Source: Chara braunii
Taxonomy: Eukaryota > Streptophyta > Charophyceae > Charales > Characeae
Direction of reading: 5' to 3'
Length of the DNA stretch: 64,000 bases
Assembly (NCBI GenBank): GCA_003427395.1
Contig: BFEA01000695.1
Span: forward strand, 90,954 to 154,953
Position 1 is the first letter of the stretch; each line of letters opens with the position of its first letter. Under the pieces are notes generated by a model that searched no databases, was not told where the DNA came from, and saw nothing but the letters and a program-made list of their open reading frames with translations. Below, piece by piece: positions 22,010 through 31,921 of the stretch. Both the position numbers and the translations under genes were made by a program.

Positions 22010-23117
22010 AACTGATGTGCATGATAGGCTTTGTATCCCAAACAAGGAAGAGATAAAAAATGTGATCTTAGGGGAATGCCATGGCCATTTCGGATGAAGG
22101 AAAACCTACGCTAATCTCTTGCGTTCTTATATCTTGCCTCAAATGAAATCTGATTGTATTGCATATGTGCAAGGCTGTCAACTGTGCCAACGGAACAAAA
22201 GCACCATGCAGCCTCCCCTTGGTCTATTGAAGCCCTTGCCTATCTCAACAGGTCCTGGAGACTCTGTGTCCATAGATTTCATGGACACTAAGGTGAAAAG
22301 CAGGAATGAAAAAAGTGGTAATCGTTGATAAATTCAACAAGTTTGTTGTTTTTGTAGCATTGCTTGCGGAAGCTAAATTTGACTTAGTAATTCGGGAATT
22401 CTTTAACCACTGGGTAAAGGACTCCGGTCATCCCTTGACTATCGTTAGTGACAGAGACTCTCGATTCACTAGTGAAATTGGCAGCAACTAGTGAATGTCT
22501 ACGGCTCTAAACTGACAATGTCATCAGGCCGACACCCTGAGACAAATGGGCAGACTGAGCAAATGAACAAGATTTTGCAGCAGACACTGCGTATGGACAT
22601 TCGTCCCGATCAGATTGACTAGGATGAACATTTGCCCAAAGTTGCTAGTGCCTATAATAACTCTTTGCACTTGTCTACTTGCAGAACTCCGATGGAGTTA
22701 CATTTGGGATGGAGTCCTCGCAGACCTATAGATTGTCTAAACCCGGATAGAGCACATAAACTTCCGCCAGGAACCAGAGAGTTCGCAATACAGTAGCAGA
22801 AAGATTTAGAAAAGGTAAAGGAGAATATAATCAAAGCCCAGCATTAAATGATTGAACAGGCCAATAAGCTTAGGAGACCTTCTCAGTTTGTTGTAGGTGA
22901 TCTGGTTTGGGTGAAATCGAAAGAATTTATCCCTGAGCAAAACATATCTCAGAAATTGTTACCTGCCTACAAAGGACCGTGGCAAGTTTTGGATGTAATA
23001 GGGGATGTAGATGGACCCTCCTATGTTATTGAGATACTTCCACATTTGCATACCTACCCAGTGTTCCACGCGTCAAAGCTCTTACCTTGTGTAACTAACG
23101 AACTGTTTCCCAGTTGA
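22010..23117 (+). pseudogene. Element 3 integrase
   Basis: Pieces in changing frames: zinc finger LGECHGHFG near 22070 with CQLCQRNK (22119-22328), core SIDFMDTKVKSRNE, then after a small frameshift VVIVDKFNKFVVF, SDRDSRFTS (to 22491) and SSGRHPETNGQTEQMNK near 22520-22570. The DDE residues are all recognisable. TAG codons replace Trp and Gln near 22620 and 22795. The C-terminal linker is open at 22848-23117 (KGPWQVLDVIGDVDGPSYVIE, TYPVFHASKLLPCV). Confidence 0.87.
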
Positions 23118-23355
23118 AGGTCAGCAATTCCTCCAAGTATGGATGGGAAATTTGATGTTGATTAGATTGTTGCTGAAAGTACTATCCAGACTGGACGTAG
23201 AGGTAGACCTCAGCGACAATATTAAGTCAGATTTGCATATCAAGATCCAAGTGAAGACCGCTGGTTTACTAGGGAAGAGCTAATTGAAACTGCACCGAAC
23301 GTAGTATCTTACTATCAAAGTGCAAGAAGAGGTCTCAATATTGTGGACAGATAAG
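23118..23355 (+). pseudogene. Element 3 chromodomain-like tail
   Basis: Following the linker, the frame reads MDGKFDVD, stop, IVAEST, then RRGRPQRQY, stop, VRF, QDPSEDRWFTREELIETAPN and a final stop after NIVDR. This is the chromodomain-like block shared with elements 1 and 5. The TAG in the first part stands where Trp is expected. Confidence 0.75.
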
Positions 23356-23391
23356 GGTTTCTCAGAGGACTTGAAATTAGGCCGGCGAGAG

Positions 23392-24471
23392 TAAAACGGC
23401 CTTTACAAATTAGACCCCAGATCAGTACCCCAACAGCGAGGGGCCCTGTCGGCCAGAACTTAAATTCACGAGCAGCAACCCAAAAGACAAAGTTCCTGAG
23501 ACAAATGTCACATCCATANNNNNNNNNNNNNNNNNNNNNNNNNNNNNNNNNNNNNNNNNNNNNNNNNNNNNNNNNNNNNNNNNNNNNNNNNNNNNNNNNN
23601 NNNNNNNNNNNNNNNNNNNNNNNNNNNNNNNNNNNNNNNNNNNNNNNNNNNNNNNNNNNNNNNNNNNNNNNNNNNNNNNNNNNNNNNNNNNNNNNNNNNN
23701 NNNNNNNNNNNNNNNNNNNNNNNNNNNNNNNNNNNNNNNNNNNNNNNNNNNNNNNNNNNNNNNNNNNNNNNNNNNNNNNNNNNNNNNNNNNNNNNNNNNN
23801 NNNNNNNNNNNNNNNNNNNNNNNNNNNNNNNNNNNNNNNNNNNNNNNNNNNNNNNNNNNNNNNNNNNNNNNNNNNNNNNNNNNNNNNNNNNNNNNNNNNN
23901 NNNNNNNNNNNNNNNNNNNNNNNNNNNNNNNNNNNNNNNNNNNNNNNNNNNNNNNNNNNNNNNNNNNNNNNNNNNNNNNNNNNNNNNNNNNNNNNNNNNN
24001 NNNNNNNNNNNNNNNNNNNNNNNNNNNNNNNNNNNNNNNNNNNNNNNNNNNNNNNNNNNNNNNNNNNNNNNNNNNNNNNNNNNNNNNNNNNNNNNNNNNN
24101 NNNNNNNNNNNNNNNNNNNNNNNNNNNNNNNNNNNNNNNNNNNNNNNNNNNNNNNNNNNNNNNNNNNNNNNNNNNNNNNNNNNNNNNNNNNNNNNNNNNN
24201 NNNNNNNNNNNNNNNNNNNNNNNNNNNNNNNNNNNNNNNNNNNNNNNNNNNNNNNNNNNNNNNAGAAGATTTGTAACTCTGTTCAGCGCTATACATTTTT
24301 GGACTCATGAAATTCCTCTCTTAAATCTGGTTATGATAATTGAGTTGAGCTTCCTGGTCCTCATTTCATCTTCTATTGGGTTTTGTGTGAGACTTCGCAA
24401 TCTGTGAAATCTGTGTGTATGCATGTGATCTGATGCACTCCAGCAAGTGATGAACAGTCGGGTTCCTTGCA
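23392..24471 (+). repeat. 3' LTR of element 3 (with assembly gap)
   Basis: Both ends match the 5' LTR. The middle, 23519-24263, is N. The right end TTGCA is followed by TAAGT, matching the left target site. Confidence 0.9.
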
Positions 24472-25080
24472 TAAGTCATATCTGACACGTGTCACACTCC
24501 AATCAAGCCAAAGTGACACATCATCAAGAGAGGTGCAACACCAGCATCAATGGCGAGTGAGGCTGTCAAGAGTGGAGGTACTTGGTAGCCACGTAAGCAG
24601 CAAGAGACTGCCCAATCCGTATGTGATCACTGGAACGTCGACTTCAATATGCCGCTTCAACCTGGTGTGTCGCTCCCTCTTCGGAGATGCCACGTCAGCA
24701 GGCAAGTCACGACACTTTGGTAAGTGCCAAGTCAGCACCTGCTCGTCATGCCATGTAGGCAGCGCAACTCTTGAACCCACGTCAGCAGCTCTCTCTCTCT
24801 CTCTCTCTCGATCTCGCTGGTTGCCCAGCGCCACGTCAGCAATATCTCGCCAACGTTGTCAGGTCCACGTCGTCATCATATCATCATCATCATCATCAGA
24901 TACATGCATGCGTGGTAGGAAGTCTCACGCGCGAAGCTGTCAGGTGCGCGATAGAAAAACGCGCACGTGTTCAACAACGTGATATATCAAGGCAAGCAAA
25001 GCGCGCAATCAAACGCGCGATTATGATACCACTGTGCGATACCGCGTGCATCAGCAGATAATGGCGGAGTGGAGGAGATC
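24472..25080 (-). other. Element 2 leader (right of nested element 3)
   Basis: Continues the element 2 sequence interrupted at 15568. It contains a CT microsatellite (24789-24809), a CAT-rich run near 24880-24900 and several copies of a CCACGTCAGCA-type motif (for example near 24690, 24778 and 24830). No protein is supported. Confidence 0.6.
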
Positions 25081-25092
25081 GCTCCGATGCCA
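25081..25092 (-). promoter_or_regulatory. Primer binding site of element 2
   Basis: The minus strand reads TGGCATCGGAGC, three bases inside the 5' LTR (10 of 12 identical to the tRNA-Met site). Confidence 0.82.
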
Positions 25093-25095
25093 AAT

Positions 25096-26174
25096 TGTAA
25101 TGAACCCAGTCAGATGGAAAGCTTGTCAATGTCAGAACACAAAATGTCTTAGCGCAGTTTCAATGTCTCGGAAATAATACATATAATCAAGTAGCCCAAT
25201 GTCTCGTGACCAGAGAAGAGGCAGATGGGAAGGAGAAGAGACTTAGAGGGTGGAAGAGAAAGCACCCATCAGCTCAGTAGATGGATTTCCCTCACTAGCC
25301 CACTCCTCCTTCGGGCATCCCCTGCTCGCCACATCAGCAAACAGTCTCCTCTGACATGCTCAGACAACGAACAGATCTCATCATGGCGCACATGGTGCAG
25401 ACTCCTCTGAAGACGAACAGCAATGCGCACTGTCGACACAAAAACAGACAGGTAAGCTTTCCTTACGACCAACGAATCTCACAGCCCTGATCCCCCTCCT
25501 CCTCGCCAGCATCCCATCAATGTTGTAGACAGTGCGGCGAGAGCCACGTCAGCATAATTGAGTGTCCAGCTGGCGCCATAGGCAGGGAAGGCGCCAGCAC
25601 CCAAGCAGTAGCAGTCTCTCGTCGTCGCATCAGCGTAGTGCCAGCGTTAAGTCAGCGTCAAATTAGCGTCTAGCCAGTGTCCAGCCAGCGTCAAGCCAGT
25701 GTCAAGAAACAAGCGCAAGACTGAACGTCGGTCAGCAGGGGCTGGGTCAACATATAGTGTTGACTCCGCTGAGCAGCCTGCGGTCTCTCAGTTCCGATGG
25801 CCTGGATGGACTCGCAGCCAATGGCCTGGATCCCATACAGTCGTAGATTCCCACTTGGACTCGAATCTGGACAGATACCTGCAAACTGCTTAGTGTGTGT
25901 GTCTGATCGGTGGCCTGGACTGGGTCCATGTTGACTTTGAGTCGTGAGGCTGAATTTCCGAGCTGCTATTGACCTTTGACTTTCCAGGGTCAACTGTTGC
26001 ACGTTGGGCCTCTGAAGGCCAGTTTAGGCCTTGCTTCGGGTACTCCACAGTAGCAGGCCTTGGTTCAGGCAATTTCATGACTTGGGCATGGCCGTTGACC
26101 CCAATTCCGGCCCCTAGACCAAAATGATGACCCATATCCCACGACTATTGCATGATTTGAGCTGAGTTATTGCA
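25096..26174 (-). repeat. 5' LTR of element 2
   Basis: Partner of 10150-11182, 1079 bp. A perfect 7-bp inverted repeat, GTCAACA (25746-25752) / TGTTGAC (25758-25764), encloses TATAG, which on the minus strand gives CACTATAT. This is the probable core promoter ~417 bp into the LTR. Confidence 0.92.
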
Positions 26175-26700
26175 CTTGAAATAGAACAGATAATTGGGTG
26201 GGTTCCGGGTTCAAATCCGCAATCCCCAACAGTTAAAGGGAAGTATAATGTTGGCGCTGATGAGTTGTCCAGGAGAGCAGATTTCTTTGGGATAATCACT
26301 ACTTAGATCCTGGGAAGGGTTGCAACAGAAGATTGAAGGTTCCTATGAATCAGATCCCATGTATAGAGTGGTGATAGCAAAGGTAAAGGAAAAACCTCAC
26401 GGATGATGGGTTGCTATTTCTTACAAGCAGTGGTGAAGGTAGACTATGAATTCACAAGGCCTGCTCCACAAGGCCTGCTAAGATCTTTCCGTATGTACAA
26501 GATTATGGATCAGGCTCCACAAGGCCTGCTACGATCTTTACCTATCCCATCAGGACTTCGAGAGTCTGTATCTCTAGACTTCCTCGGTGCCAAGGTCGAA
26601 AGTAGAAATGGGAATACGCAAGTCATGGTCATAGTGGACTGTCTCACAAGTATGCAGCATTTGTTCCTTTGCCCTCAGAAGTAATAACAGATTTGGTAAA
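26175..26700 (+). pseudogene. Relict gypsy RNase H end and integrase start (right piece)
   Basis: EIEQ at 26179 begins the block. A ~45-base unrelated insert follows, then VKGKYNVGADELSRRADFFGIITT (first stop after TT), the end of RNase H. Next come LQQKIEGSYESDPMYRVVIAKVKE, equivalent to LQDKIRNAYSTDLVYG in element 3, and APQGLLRSLPIPSGLRESVSLDF with GNTQVMVIVD, the integrase core entry. A stretch around 26455-26535 is duplicated (CTCCACAAGGCCTGCTA twice). Together with 9649-9830 this is one older element split by element 2. Confidence 0.8.
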
Positions 26701-27307
26701 AAGAAAATGGGACATGGTACCGGGGCTGTACTGCAGCAGCCTGTGGATCCTTTCACTCCCTCCGGCATAAATTCAAGGTCCTCCAAGTTGTACTGTTAGC
26801 TGAAGCTGTCTTGTGAAAGCAGTGATGCCTATAAGGCTGCAGGAAGTTTCCAGTGGTGGTTTGCCATTCACTATCCTGGCTACAGAAAGTTCGCAGTGGC
26901 GGTTTGCCATGAGCTATCCTCTTCAGCATGAGCTGAGATACTTCTCCTGATTTTGCTTAACAAGTGGTTCATCAGGTTGAGACGAAAATGCCAGCATCAG
27001 GAGCAGCTGCCTGTCAAACTCACAAATCCCCCTACGTGCCAGCTCATGGTGTGAGACTATGTGAGACGGAATGTGACAAAGTTGCTCTGTGGGGAACTAC
27101 CTATCCTCCTCCAGCTTCCAGGTCTTGTATTGCCATCTGACGCTTCACCAGCTGTGAATTTCAAAGGTATGTGGTGCCCATCAGCATGCTCTATCATCTT
27201 GAGCTGTGCATGTCTGATGTTTTCAGTAATTTTCTACATGACTTTAGGGCCTAATTAGAAGTCTCTGGTAGGCACTGTACTGGACAAAATAGAGATTCAC
27301 CAAGGGT
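26701..27307. other. Unassigned DNA after the relict
   Basis: No domain is recognised. A ~50-base imperfect duplication (GTGGTTTGCCAT and GCGGTTTGCCAT, near 26850 and 26900) is visible. Confidence 0.35.
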
Positions 27308-27712
27308 CAGTAGCTAGGGAGCTGCCACCTGTCGAGTCCTGGTCCAGTTGCGGCTCGGACCCAAGGAAGGCCCACAACAGGCCAAGTCTGTGTCTGCTGC
27401 AGCAGTGACTGGCACAGGAAGGGTCCGGAATCACGTGGGAGGCACATGCACATGCAGAAAAAGGAGGTCAGCCATAGCCGTAGTATAGCACTGTCGCGAG
27501 GAAGAGAGTGGGGACAGTAGCTAGGGAGTGGCTACCTGTCAAGTCCTGGTCCAGTTGAGCAGTTGAGGCTTGGGCCCGGGGAAGGCCCACAAATGACGGA
27601 ATCTGTCTGCCGCGGCAGGGACTGGATGGAAGGGTCCGGAGGCACAGGCACATGCACAACAAGGAGGCCAGCCATAGCCATAGTGCATCACTGCAGTGAG
27701 GAAGAGAGTGGC
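27308..27712. repeat. ~207-bp tandem duplication
   Basis: Copies start at 27308 and 27515 with CAGTAGCTAGGGAG and share GTCCTGGTCCAGTTG, GGAAGGCCCACAA and GAGGAAGAGAGTGG. They have diverged by substitutions and small indels. Confidence 0.82.
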
Positions 27713-27760
27713 GAGCTCATTCAGAGAGTGGTCGCAGGACCTGAGTGTAGTTTTAGATAG

Positions 27761-27764
<4 letters not shown>

Positions 27765-27828
<64 letters not shown>

Positions 27829-27846
27829 ATATATATATATATATAT
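27765..27846. repeat. (GT)n followed by (AT)n microsatellite
   Basis: About 31 GT units at 27765-27827, then ~9 AT units to 27846. Confidence 0.97.
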
Positions 27847-27940
27847 GTAGAGTTTTCCATCTGGTGTGGGTGAGTGATAGTCTACTTTGATTTTGGTTAA
27901 GGTGGATTATCACTTACAGTGTAATCAGTGAGGGGATTCT

Positions 27941-28000
27941 ACAGACTGTTGAGGGTTCAGCCTCCTGATGAGTCGGTGAAACTCCGACGAAACAGTTTGT
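27941..28000 (+). ncRNA. Hammerhead ribozyme, type III (complete core and three stems)
   Basis: All invariant parts are present in order. Stem III 5' strand ACAGACTG (27941-27948) is followed by TT (cleavage predicted after 27950). Stem I is GAGG (27951-27954), a 6-base loop and CCTC (27961-27964). The core CTGATGA is at 27965-27971. Stem II is GTCGG (27972-27976), a 7-base loop and CCGAC (27984-27988). GAAA is at 27989-27992, and stem III 3' strand CAGTTTGT (27993-28000) pairs over 8 bp with one G-U. The cleavage triplet is GTT rather than the commoner GTC, which is allowed (NUH) but may be slower. In plants, type III hammerheads mark retrozymes, small non-autonomous elements copied through circular RNA; Penelope-like elements carry them too. 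Which of these this belongs to is not settled by the sequence. Confidence 0.88.
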
Positions 28001-28233
28001 CACAGCCCCTCGTTTGTTGTCCTCTTCTCCCTCTCTGCCTACGGTTTACCGGGCAGTTCTATTTGACGATATATATATATATATATATATTACCGGGCAG
28101 TTCTGTTTGTGATGATATATATATATAGCCCCTCGTTTGTTGTCCTCTTCTCTCTCTCTGCCTACGGTTTACCGGGCAGTTCTGTTTGTGATGATATGTA
28201 TATGCCTACGGTTTACCGGGCAGTTCTATTTGA

Positions 28234-28234
<1 letters not shown>
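28001..28234 (+). repeat. Tandem TACGGTTTACCGGGCAG repeats downstream of the ribozyme
   Basis: TTTACCGGGCAGTTCT (or its end) occurs near 28045, 28091, 28170 and 28210, interspersed with AT runs and a second CCCCTCGTTTGTTGTCCTC copy at 28130. CTGCC and GGCAG flank each full unit and could pair. The same CTGCCTACGGTT block occurs beside the ribozyme-like repeats at 30.4-30.9 kb. Confidence 0.8.

Positions 28235-28235
<1 letters not shown>

Positions 28236-28320
<85 letters not shown>
28236..28320. repeat. (AT)n followed by (GA)n microsatellite
   Basis: AT units to 28288, then GA units to 28320. Confidence 0.97.
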
Positions 28321-28323
<3 letters not shown>

Positions 28324-29184
28324 TTCTGCTTGTTGTTGCTGTTGTTGGTGGCCATGGCCGCAAGCTTGGGAACCTGTGTAGATCATTTCCAGTTGTAAAA
28401 ATAAGTTCCAAGTGTGCTGTTACCGCGTGCACTGTGGATCTTGAGTGTGATGTATGCATGAATTTTGAAGCTATAAAGACAAGCAAGCAGGATCTTTTTG
28501 GGTAAAAGTGGGACCCTTTGCATTTAGTTCTCGAGTTCTAAAACGGTTGTCTTGTCGTATTGGGTCATTGGAGTATAAACCTATTTGCTCTTGAGCTGTA
28601 GAAAACTGTTCTTGTTGTATCATGTGTTTTTCTGGTCAAGTGTTTCCTGTATTGACTATATCGTTCTTGCCTACGAGGTATGTGGTCTTTGTTAGCTGCC
28701 AAGCCATTTATGATCTGCTTTCGTTGTATACTTTCGGTCTGAGTTGTTTTGACTCTGTTTTGTTGGGATGCAGCTGAATGTACTGCTCACAAATGGGCTG
28801 ATCGTTGTTCATGCGTGTTCAGGAACGCTTGGGATTCCGGTCCATGGTGGCAGATGGCAAATTGCTGCAGGTACTTTTTGAATGCACCATTTTATTTACT
28901 TCTTGGATGTTCTTTCAAGTGATATGTGAGTGCAGAATGCAGAATCAGGTTAATTGGTTTTGTTGAATTCGACAATTTGTGCCATTGACATTTTAAATGT
29001 GAGTGTGGAGCTGCTGTGCATGATATTTCCCTGTGCTTCAGTTAGGGTGGGTGGATGCAACCAGTCAACTGTGTGCCAACTCACCTGCCCTCGAGGAGAA
29101 CAGCCTGACATTACGAACATGGGGAACACAGAAGTGCAGAGACAATACTCACACATGATGATGTCAAACAAAACAGTAGTCTTC
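28321..29184. other. Low-repeat stretch, one weak exon-like segment
   Basis: No family is recognised. Positions 28774-28870 are open in one frame (beginning LNVLLTNGLIVVHACSG), preceded by a TGCAG acceptor-like end and followed by CAG/GTACTT, a donor-like site. That is the only gene-like hint and it may be chance. Confidence 0.25.
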
Positions 29185-29340
29185 TGGTGTGAGCATGATG
29201 TATTGGATAGAGAATCCTGGCGTATGAGTGGAGTTGAAGATTGAGTGAAGCATCGTCCATCAAGAAGACAAGCTCAAACTTCAAAACAATAATCATCCAT
29301 CTTGTATTGGATAGAGAATCCTGGCGTATGAGTCCTGGTG
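29185..29340. repeat. ~106-bp spaced direct repeat
   Basis: GTATTGGATAGAGAATCCTG with the following GCGTATGAG occurs at ~29199 and ~29305. Confidence 0.8.
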
Positions 29341-29459
29341 GTAACTGCAATCAGACTCAACTTCAGAATTGCTCACAACATGCACACTTGAGAACCGATG
29401 GCAAAACCGAACTCTTCCAATTCAGAAACAACAATGAACTTGTATTAAACTCAGTCTGA

Positions 29460-30300
29460 ATCAACTGTACAACTTGCGGCTATGGCCGCCGAACATTGTC
29501 TCTACCACCAGCCTCACTCTCCCTCACTCTCGCATGCACGCACGTATGAGGATCACCCTGAATGTCCACATTACACAGCCACACGCACTCTGTACACTCC
29601 TTCGACACCAACAGCTGGGCGGCTATGGCCGCCGTTGTCTTCCTCCTCTGAGCTATGGCCGCCGGTGTCTCCCTCGCTGGTTCGTTATGGCCGCTGTCTT
29701 CTTCACAGCCCACTTCTTCTCCAGGCACCGGCAGTCCTCCACGCACAAGATACCAAGGCAGCTCGTCCGCATGGCACACAGGCGAATGAATGAATGGCTG
29801 GACGCTGCCTTTTTATTTCTACCTCTTCGGAGGTACCCGGGCCTGCCTCAAAACGTGTGGGCCTGGGTCAAAACGTGTGGCCCAGGGAAGCTTCAAGACG
29901 TTTGGCCCTGTGGGCCAAAACGTGTGGAACCCACAGCGTGGTCCAGAACCTTCCCCACGTGCAGCCCCTACCCCTGGTACTTGCTGACTGGACTGGCCTA
30001 CAGGGACCTACGACCTTCTAGAGCCTACAGACTTACAGACAGACTCTAGGCCTCAGTAGACTCAGATAGAGACTTCTAGAACAGACCTTCCTAAGCCTAA
30101 CGGTAACAGACCTAACTCCTAATCTACAGACCTGGGGATCGAGTCTCACGCAGATCACTGGTCCTATGTACAGGGTACAGGGTAGGTCTAGGGATCGAAT
30201 CTCACTCAGCACACAGGGTCAATGTACAGGGTTTGGGCACAGGTCTAGGGATCGAATCTCTGTGTCTACAAATGTTGGGTTAACTGGGTGAAGCCGTTTC
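29460..30300. other. LTR-like GC-rich region of unknown family
   Basis: Repeated GGCTATGGCCGCC motifs (29472-29690), repeated AAAACGTGTGG phrases (29850-29930), and three diverged ~55-base units containing GGGATCGAGTCTC or GGGATCGAATCTC (30137-30270). No coding domain or clear LTR partner was found in the window. Confidence 0.35.
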
Positions 30301-30424
30301 ATAACTCTCTTCTCCCTTTCATCTGAGACTCGGGTGTGAGTGGAAAATATATGTGTCGATAAATCAGTTCTTTCCGCATGGATGGTCTTTGATCTGGCAA
30401 AGGGTAAGCTAGATGACTAGACCG

Positions 30425-30925
30425 CCGCTGAGCTTCTGACTGGAGTGTTCACTTCCTCCACCTTGAACCGCAGGCAGAAAGGAAGGAAGGACACTTCCGC
30501 GAGACTTTCAATGATGCACCAGTAGGACTGCTGAGCTTCTGACTGATTGGGGTGTTTACTTCCGCCGCCTTGAACCGTAGGCAGAAAGGGAGAAAAGGAC
30601 TCTTCCGTGAGAGTTTCATTGACTCATCAGTAGGTTGAGCCCTCGACTGTCTGTTGAGTCCCTTCAGATGATATGGTTAGCGGTAGTCCACCTTAACACC
30701 TGTTCCAGGTGGCTCCGGTGGACACCTAACATATGGACAAACTGGGGGGTAAGTCAGGTGCTGACCAGACTGCAGAGCTTTGACTAGGGTGCTTACCCTC
30801 TTCACCTGGCAGAGAACTGCCTCGTAAACCGTAGAGATGAGGGGCTGTGATATCTTCCGTTGGACTTCATAGACTCACCAGTAGGCTGAACCCTCGACAA
30901 TCTGCAACATCCCGTCACAGATGAT
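30425..30925 (-). repeat. Three decayed hammerhead-like repeats
   Basis: On the minus strand three related blocks carry hammerhead-type cores. CTGATGA lies at 30624-30630 with GTC at 30645-30647. CTGGTGA lies at 30875-30881 with GTC at 30896-30898. CTGGTGCA lies around 30515-30522. Each is followed by GGAAG where an active ribozyme needs GAAA, and stem II no longer pairs well. Flanking sequence (GGTGGACTA, TCGAGGGTTCAGCCTAC, CACAGCCCCTC, CTGCCTACGGTT) matches that around 27900-28060, so they are relatives of the 27941 ribozyme. Confidence 0.72.
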
Positions 30926-31921
30926 ACTGTAAGTGATAGTCCACCTTGATCACCGTTCCAGATCGGCACCATAACCCTGAGATGTAGAAACGTCTGCCAC
31001 AGCCAGAAAGCATACCTAGGAAAGCCATGAATATTACATTGCCAGGGTTTCTGCATCTGTGCATGGAGTGTGATGCCCCTCCCGTCCTGACTGCAGGCAC
31101 CCTCCACATTCAGGCATCATATGTGACCAGAGACGTTGGAGTGAATGCATGGTCTCGTCCGTGATGCTCCTCCTCCTTTCCCGTGGGCCTGCCAAGGACA
31201 TGCCATTCCTCGGAAGTGTTAGGTGGGCATGCTTTACGCCAGCTGTCGTCACAACTTTTGTGCTGAGAATGCTCAGCCAGGTCTGCTGTGCCATCACATC
31301 CCTAATCCCTGCCGTTCATGTCCACTCTGTTGTCAAGGACAGACTGACACCCTCCCCTTCCCTATGCTTTCATCAGTATCGTGCGCTTCCTTCAAGTCTT
31401 CTCGTATTCTTCCCTATGCGCTCACCTTTATTCCACACTCCCTTTGTCATGCAATGCTTCGTCTTCTTTTGATATTTCCTCTCTTTATCCCCCCTGTGCC
31501 TCTTTTTCACAGCGTGCAAATTGGCTGTTATGGCATGCAGGATAGAGGCAGCTTGCGGTCAACTACGCCAATGTGGCGAGCCTTGTACGTGAGAGGTACA
31601 GTAAAGGGGGACCTAAAGAAATGAAAGAGGCCGCGGAAAAAGCTATAATAAAGGAAGAAAAGAATGAACTGCAAAGGAAAAGGCAAAATAATGTTTTCAT
31701 ACCTTTTCTCGGAAGAGGGAAGAAAAGAACAAACTGCACATGAAAAGGCAAAAGAATTCGTACCTTTCTCGGCTTTTTCTAAAAAAATTATCCATGGTCC
31801 ATCGGGCTATGCGATATTATTATTATTTTTTGGGCGATGGATCCCTCAGCGCTCCCTTTGCCTTGCTCTGCAGCAGCCCATGAAAAAAGAAGAAGAAAAC
31901 AAGGAAAAAAAGAACGTGTTC
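30926..31921. other. Unassigned DNA
   Basis: No domain recognised. A ~66-base imperfect duplication (GGAAAAGGCAAAA and GAAAAGGCAAAAG) lies around 31665-31775. Confidence 0.35.

Larger units (their letters stand above)
15569..24471 (+). mobile_element. Ty3/gypsy LTR retrotransposon, element 3 (nested in element 2)
   Basis: LTRs at ~15569-16856 and ~23392-24471, plus strand. TAAG (or TAAGT) flanks both ends, which proves insertion into element 2. The order is 5' LTR, primer site, leader, gag, protease, RT, RNase H, integrase, chromodomain, 3' LTR. The LTR ends in CA, but the left end reads TAAAA rather than TG, so the exact left border is uncertain by a base or two. The 3' LTR contains a 745-base assembly gap. 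Motifs are better kept than in element 1 (protease DSGST, integrase DDE), but frameshifts and nonsense codons are present. Confidence 0.93.
10150..26174 (-). mobile_element. Ty3/gypsy LTR retrotransposon, element 2 (RT-deleted, interrupted by element 3)
   Basis: LTRs at 10150-11182 and 25096-26174 begin TG and end CA and are flanked by CTTG on both sides. The minus strand carries primer site, leader, gag, protease, integrase and C-terminal tail. Removing the nested element 3 (15569-24471 plus one target duplication) leaves ~7.1 kb. The protease frame runs directly into the integrase zinc finger, so RT and RNase H are missing altogether. The element is non-autonomous and also carries many stops. 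Confidence 0.92.

Noticed and set aside
23505-24407. 300-codon open frame
   Set aside because: It is a run through the 745-N gap.
26190-26235. GGTTCAAATCC string resembling a tRNA B box
   Set aside because: The T-arm does not pair over 5 bp and no A box or acceptor stem is found. It lies in a small insert inside the relict RNase H sequence.
29744-29758. AAGATACCAAGG as a possible minus-strand primer binding site
   Set aside because: Only TTGGTATC matches and the following bases do not. No LTR border lies beside it.
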